DNA from: Heteroscillospira sp050943935 | GTDB taxonomy: Bacteria > Bacillota > Clostridia > Oscillospirales > Oscillospiraceae | Assembly (NCBI GenBank): GCA_050943935.1 | Contig: JBMNQC010000002.1 | Location: 150,512-214,511 of the forward strand | Length of the DNA: 64,000 nucleotides | Direction of reading: 5' to 3' | Shown here: piece by piece, positions 60,167-64,000 of the stretch | Position numbering within the stretch: position 1 is the stretch's first letter | Layout: the number at the start of each line of letters is the position of its first letter | Program-made: the position numbers and the translations under genes | Notes under the pieces: generated by a model | What the model saw: the letters and a program-made list of their open reading frames with translations, nothing else | Told to the model about the DNA's origin: nothing | Database searches by the model: none

Positions 60167-60859
60167 TCAGTTCCCCTTTTCCATCTTGTACCCCTGTCCC
60201 CACACCACTTTGAGATATCGGGGCTCTGAGGGGTTTATCTCTATTTTCTCCCGGAGATGCCGGATGTGCACAGCCACGGCGCTCTCGCGGCCTATGGCAC
60301 TCTCGTTCCACACCGCCTCGTATATTTTTTCCGTGGAAAAGACCTTGCCGGGGTTTTCCATCAGCAGGCGGAGAATGGAAAATTCCATGGGCGTGAGGGA
60401 TACCGGTTCTCCGTCCACGGTGACGGTCTTGTCGTTGTCGCACAGCTCCACCCCGCCCATCACCAGAGTCTCGGGCTTTTTCTCCATGCCGCCCAGCTTC
60501 ACATAGCGCCGGAGCTGGCTTTTTACCCGGGCCAGCACCTCCACGGGGTTGAAGGGCTTTGTGATATAGTCGTCCGCGCCTATGTTCAGACCCAGTATTT
60601 TGTCCGTGTCCTCGCTCTTGGCGGTGAGCAGGATGACAGGGATGTTGTACTCCTCCCGCAGCTTCACCGTGGCGGAGATGCCGTCCATTTCCGGCATCAT
60701 GATGTCCATGAGTATGAGGTGTATCTCCTCGCGATTCACTATCTCCAGAGCCTCCCGGCCTGTTCCGGCCTCGAACACACCGTAGCCCTCGGCGCTCAGA
60801 TATATCCTCAGGGCGGATACTATGTCTTTTTCATCGTCGCAGATAAGCACATTCAGCAT
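60167..60859 (-). CDS. OmpR/PhoB-family response regulator
   Basis: 230-residue regulator. Receiver domain: acidic pocket DDEKD (residues 7-11), phospho-Asp in LILMDIMMPEMDG (about 51), VILLTAKSED and the switch Lys in YITKPFNP (about 103). C-terminal winged HTH ends with RYLKVVWGQGYKME. ATG at 60859 is chosen because GGAGGAG lies 6 bases upstream. First gene of the RR-kinase-EcsC operon. Confidence 0.95.
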   Translation of the reverse strand: MLNVLICDDEKDIVSALRIYLSAEGYGVFEAGTGREALEIVNREEIHLILMDIMMPEMDGISATVKLREEYNIPVILLTAKSEDTDKILGLNIGADDYITKPFNPVEVLARVKSQLRRYVKLGGMEKKPETLVMGGVELCDNDKTVTVDGEPVSLTPMEFSILRLLMENPGKVFSTEKIYEAVWNESAIGRESAVAVHIRHLREKIEINPSEPRYLKVVWGQGYKMEKGN

Positions 60860-60950
60860 TTTCTTCTCCTCCATGGGTTTATTGTAATCCAGTTCTGCTT
60901 TAAGAATAAAGAGGGTGAATTTTTAAATTTCTATTAAGATGACCTGTAAA

Positions 60951-60977
60951 AAATCCCCGTGCGCGGCACGGGGATTT
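60951..60977 (-). terminator. terminator in the palindromic cluster after the GntR gene
   Basis: AAATCCCCGTGC/GCACGGGGATTT arms with a 3-base loop, followed on the minus strand by TTTTACAGG. Confidence 0.7.
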
Positions 60978-61198
60978 GGAACTGCCCCAAAGCCAATAAG
61001 GGCTTTGGGGCAATAGGCTGCGCTGCGCTCTGCGCCTCGGTTGTTCGCCGCCGGCGAACAATTCGACGCTCGCTCCGCGATAAGTGTTTTCGTCCACGTA
61101 CACGCCGCGGCCGAAAACAGATTTGATTTTTTCGCCGCTCCGGCGGCGAACTCTGTGAGACTTTTCGAGAAGCTGAGCTCCCCGTGCCGCACACGTGG
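60951..61198. repeat. palindrome cluster between GntR and response-regulator genes
   Basis: About 250 bp with four hairpins: CCCCGTGC...GCACGGGG; TGCCCCAAAGCC...GGCTTTGGGGCA (60988-61017 area); TTGTTCGCCGCCGGCGAACAA; and TTCGCCGC...GCGGCGAA. A CCCCGTG...GCAC-GTGGATTT segment at 61182-61200 imperfectly repeats the left end. No gene. It looks like a small, non-coding mobile or structural repeat different from copies 1-4. Confidence 0.6.
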
Positions 61199-61207
61199 AT
61201 TTTAATA

Positions 61208-61993
61208 TTATTTATCCACACTTCTTGCGAAGGACACGCCGTCCTTGTGGAGAAACACGTCCAGCTTTACCCTGTCGGCGCGGATGTAGCTCTGGGTAAA
61301 CTCAAAGGTGGCCCCTGCCTCGGTCTTTGTCCTGCGCTGTACAAAAAAGGCGCAGCTGCCCGCCTTGCAGTCCAGAAGCTCGGCCTCCTGACGGCTTAGG
61401 GTCACGGCCTCGTAGGAGTCCACCGCCGAGGCGGGGACTATACCCACATCGTAGAGCAGACTGTAAAAGCTGTGGCTCTCCAGCAGCCCACGGCTGAGCT
61501 TGGGGTAGATGAACTGTGGATAAAAGGAGGTTTCCAGTATCAGCGGCTCCCCGTTCACACGGCGTATGCGGGTGAAGCGGTATACCTTAACATCGTCTCC
61601 GCCCAGCTCCAACACCTTTACTATGTCCGGAGTGGGGTCGATTATTTCAAAATCCACCAGGGAGGAGGAGGGCGTCATGCCCATGGAGCTTATCTCCGAG
61701 GTGAAGGAATATACGTTTTCGGTTTTTCGGCGCATTTTCGGCTCGGCCACAAAGGTGCCCCGGCCCTGCTTGCGCACCACCAGCCCCTCGGACTCCAGGG
61801 CGCCTATGGCCTGGCGCACGGTGCTGCGGCTGATATCAAAGGTGCGGCACAGCTCCGCCTCGGAGGGCAGCAGGTCCCCGGCCATCAGCGTTCCGGCAGA
61901 TATATTGCGTTTTACTATGCTCACAAGCTGGGAATACAGAGGGATATTGCTCTCCGGCGAGACTCTGCTCAGAAGAATAGGGTTTTTTTCCAT
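61208..61993 (-). CDS. GntR-family regulator (UTRA/HutC type)
   Basis: 261-residue regulator. N-terminal winged HTH (GDLLPSEAELCRTFDISRSTVRQAIGAL, about 41-68; then GRGTFVAEP) and a UTRA effector domain with YRFTRIRRVNGEPLILETSFYP (about 140-162) and SYIRADRVKLDV at the end. HutC-type members sense sugars, phosphosugars or amino acids. The symporter gene lies upstream on the same strand, with its own terminator between, so the target is not obvious. Confidence 0.9.
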   Translation of the reverse strand: MEKNPILLSRVSPESNIPLYSQLVSIVKRNISAGTLMAGDLLPSEAELCRTFDISRSTVRQAIGALESEGLVVRKQGRGTFVAEPKMRRKTENVYSFTSEISSMGMTPSSSLVDFEIIDPTPDIVKVLELGGDDVKVYRFTRIRRVNGEPLILETSFYPQFIYPKLSRGLLESHSFYSLLYDVGIVPASAVDSYEAVTLSRQEAELLDCKAGSCAFFVQRRTKTEAGATFEFTQSYIRADRVKLDVFLHKDGVSFARSVDK

Positions 61994-62069
61994 TGTTCAC
62001 GCTCCAGAATCGGATAAGTACAATAATTATATACACTTCCCCGCACATATGCAAGGATTTTACGCCAAA

Positions 62070-62102
62070 AAGACCGCCCCGCCGAAACGACAGGACGGTC
62101 TT
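62070..62102 (-). terminator. terminator of the symporter gene
   Basis: AAGACCG/CGGTCTT outer arms with an inner GC-rich part, followed on the minus strand by TTTTTGG. Confidence 0.7.
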
Positions 62103-62108
62103 ATGCAT

Positions 62109-63557
62109 CTAAAGCTCTTTGTGCGCCGCGAAATACTTGGACGTCTCTCTGGCCACCACACCGGATAGGGCCAGCAGGCCTATGATATTGGGCACAGCCA
62201 TAAGGCCGTTGAAGATATCGGCTATGGTCCATACAGCCTTTACGGTGAGGTAGGGACCCACGGCCACGGCCAGAATGTATATCCAGCGGAACACCTTAAC
62301 AGGGCCCATCCTGCCGCCGGTGAGATACTCAAGGCAGCGCTCGGAGTAGTAATCCCAGCCCAGTATGGTGGTGAAGGCGAAGAACACCAGGCATATCATC
62401 AGCAGGAAGGAGCCAACCTGCTCGGGGAAGGGCAGGCAGTTCTGGAAAGCATACATGGTTATCTGGGCGCCCTCCAGCCCCATTTCGGGCTGCCACGCTC
62501 CGGAGATGACTATGGACAGTCCGGTCATGGTGCAGATGATGATGGTGTCTATAAAAGTTCCGGTCATGGTTACAAGGCCCTGGCGGACAGGGTCCTTGGT
62601 CTGGGCGGCGGCCGCGGCTATGGGCGCGGAGCCCAGGCCCGCCTCGTTGGAGAAGATGCCGCGGGCCACGCCCTTCTGTACGGCTATCTTTATCGTAACG
62701 CCCACAATACCTCCGGCCACAGCCTGGGGATTGAAAGCGCCGACTATTATCTGGTAGAAAGCGCCGGGAATGGCGGTGACATTGAAAATAAGTATGAGCA
62801 TACCGCAGATGATATACACTACCGCCATAAAGGGCACCACTATCTCGGAAACCTTGGCTATGCGCTGTATGCCGCCTATTACCACCAGGGCGGTAAAGAA
62901 AGTGACCAGCGCGCCGGCGATGACAGTAGTGAGGGTGATGGGCAGGGCCGCCTCACCGGAGCCTATGGTGAACAGCACTCTGCTCATGTTGGGGTCAAAG
63001 AAGTTCTGGGCCGCGGAGGTAATGCCGTTTATCTGAGTGATGGTGCCTATGCCCATAACGCCCGCCAGAGCGCCGAAGAAGGCGAAGGCTTTTGCCAGCC
63101 ACTTCCAGTTGCTTATGCCCAGGAAGCGGTTTTCGCCCATGCCCTTTTCTATGTAGTAGAAAGGTCCGCCCAGCACATGGCCGCTCTCGTCAATCTCGCG
63201 GTATTTGATGGCCAGCAGGCCCTCGGCGTATTTGGTGGCCATGCCGAAGAAGGCCGCAACCTCCATCCAGAACAGGGCGCCCGGGCCGCCTGCGGCTATG
63301 GCCGAGGCCACGCCCACGATGTTGCCGGTGCCTATGGTGGCCGACAGAGCCGTGCACAGGGCGCCGAAGGAGGTAACCTCGCCGTGGCCCTCCGTCTCGT
63401 TTTTGAACATGAAGCGCAGGGCCTTGCCCAGGTGGAACACCTGCAGCAGCCCGGTGCGGATAGTCAGCCAGACGCCGCAGGTAAGTATGAGGGCTATGAG
63501 GGGCACGCCCCACACCACATCGTCAACAGCAACCAGCCAGTTTGTAAAAGCCTCCAT
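62109..63557 (-). CDS. alanine/glycine:cation symporter (AGCS family)
   Basis: 482-residue membrane protein, about eleven helices, that imports alanine or glycine with sodium. Family motifs: IRTGLLQVFHLGKALRFMF (about 33-51), TALSATIGTGNIVGVASAIAAGGPGALFWM (split about 71-100), GGPFYYIEKGMG (about 130-141), FSNEAGLGSAPIAAAAA (about 305-321). ATG at 63557 behind AAGGAG is preferred; in-frame codons further upstream lie within the riboswitch. The glycine riboswitch points to glycine as a substrate. Confidence 0.93.
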   Translation of the reverse strand: MEAFTNWLVAVDDVVWGVPLIALILTCGVWLTIRTGLLQVFHLGKALRFMFKNETEGHGEVTSFGALCTALSATIGTGNIVGVASAIAAGGPGALFWMEVAAFFGMATKYAEGLLAIKYREIDESGHVLGGPFYYIEKGMGENRFLGISNWKWLAKAFAFFGALAGVMGIGTITQINGITSAAQNFFDPNMSRVLFTIGSGEAALPITLTTVIAGALVTFFTALVVIGGIQRIAKVSEIVVPFMAVVYIICGMLILIFNVTAIPGAFYQIIVGAFNPQAVAGGIVGVTIKIAVQKGVARGIFSNEAGLGSAPIAAAAAQTKDPVRQGLVTMTGTFIDTIIICTMTGLSIVISGAWQPEMGLEGAQITMYAFQNCLPFPEQVGSFLLMICLVFFAFTTILGWDYYSERCLEYLTGGRMGPVKVFRWIYILAVAVGPYLTVKAVWTIADIFNGLMAVPNIIGLLALSGVVARETSKYFAAHKEL

Positions 63558-63593
63558 TTTCTCCTTCTCCCTTCTCCCCGGAAAGCCCAAAAA

Positions 63594-63617
63594 GGGAGGC
63601 AGCCAAAGCTGCCTCCC
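63594..63617 (-). terminator. glycine-riboswitch expression-platform terminator
   Basis: GGGAGGCAGC/GCTGCCTCCC arms with a 4-base loop, then TTTTT on the minus strand, between aptamer and symporter start. It could be prevented by ligand binding. Confidence 0.75.
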
Positions 63618-63661
63618 TCTCAAATAAGCAAATACAAAAAGCGGGTTCACCCGTCCGATTG

Positions 63662-63765
63662 TGTACTCCGTCCTTTTGCCTGAGAGATTTGCACCTTCGG
63701 CCCCCGCCTGAGGCGGGCTTCTCCAGAGCGCTGTCACCCTGCGGTTCACTTTTGTTCCGCAGGCT
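63662..63765 (-). promoter_or_regulatory. glycine riboswitch (single aptamer with upstream ghost hairpin)
   Basis: Minus strand has GCTCTGGAGA, a CCCGCC...GGCGGG hairpin, GGCCGAAGGTGCAA, TCTCTCAGGCAAAAGGAC and GGAGT, the glycine-aptamer core (63662-63731). Only one full aptamer is present. A 7-bp stem-loop (CCTGCGG/CCGCAGG, 63738-63763) precedes it, as in singlet riboswitches of the upstream-ghost type. Controls the symporter. Confidence 0.88.
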
Positions 63766-63948
63766 TCATCCAGCAAATTCTTAATGCTCATTTTACACAC
63801 TATATTCAGTTGTGGCAAGCTCTTTTACTGCATTTTACTGCATTTCGCCCAATTCCATAAAAAACATTCCCAATTACACGGGTGCTCATAAGAAAGTAAT
63901 TGAAAGAATTACGATTATGGCATCTGTCAGACGGGGTTGGTAAACAAG

Positions 63949-63991
63949 ATAACGGGTATTCGGTGAAAGCCGAGTACCCGTTATTTTTTTG
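63949..63991 (+). terminator. plus-strand terminator without visible gene
   Basis: ATAACGGGTATTCGG/CCGAGTACCCGTTAT arms with a 6-base loop and TTTTTTT. No plus-strand gene lies between it and the riboswitch region; 63790-63948 shows nothing else. Confidence 0.65.
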
Positions 63992-64000
63992 CCTGTGCAT

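Overview
The window looks like a chromosomal segment of an anaerobic, Gram-positive Clostridia member, most probably of the Oscillospiraceae (Oscillibacter/Dysosmobacter-like). The evidence is the G/C-rich third codon positions, the dgt-dnaG-rpoD cluster, a six-subunit Rnf complex, SLH-domain envelope proteins, lipoproteins, Firmicute-type Shine-Dalgarno sites, a Firmicute 6S RNA and a Mrp/Nbp35-type Fe-S carrier. No rRNA, CRISPR array, transposase or integrase is visible. The genus assignment is inference.

Layout. 0-6.2 kb: a tightly overlapping, leftward phage head/packaging module (small and large terminase, portal, protease/scaffold, decoration-like protein, HK97-type capsid, connectors) that runs off the left edge and stops beside a 6S RNA gene (6.4-6.6 kb). 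6.7-14.5 kb: housekeeping genes (DUF1292 protein, BofC-like protein, class A penicillin-binding protein, dgt-dnaG-rpoD). 14.9-21.4 kb: leftward envelope genes (glycosyltransferase, a four-gene ABC exporter-like operon with a lipoprotein, a YihY membrane protein). 21.5-23.6 kb: cobalamin salvage (cobS, a cobC-type phosphatase fused to a Cys-rich domain) and, downstream on the same strand, an orphan cobalamin riboswitch followed by a structured, ORF-less stretch. 23.7-36.6 kb: transporter, Mrp ATPase, lipoprotein, rhomboid, two SLH proteins, an ECF sigma/anti-sigma pair, FtsH and an amidohydrolase.

37-49 kb is an accessory metabolic block. A LysR regulator diverges from an mdcA-like CoA-transferase, an acylating aldehyde dehydrogenase and a GntP permease. 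A second LysR diverges from a tripartite tricarboxylate-type transporter (tctC-tctB-tctA) and a URO-D-family methyltransferase. These suggest uptake, CoA activation and reduction of a small acid, and uptake plus demethylation of a second substrate. 49-54 kb: the complete rnfCDGEAB operon. 54.6-64 kb: tRNA-Thr and tRNA-Asp, a degenerate polysaccharide-deacetylase-like protein, a GlmU-like nucleotidyltransferase, a two-component system with an EcsC-family protein, a GntR regulator, and an alanine/glycine:sodium symporter behind a glycine riboswitch.

The most unusual content is non-coding: a family of modular, palindrome-rich intergenic repeats (four loci) whose hairpins show compensatory base changes; an exact 48-bp duplication of the rpoD 3' end around 149 bp of foreign-looking DNA; the orphan B12 riboswitch with its ORF-less downstream region; and a perfect 11-bp inverted repeat that would hide the Shine-Dalgarno of the glycosyltransferase.
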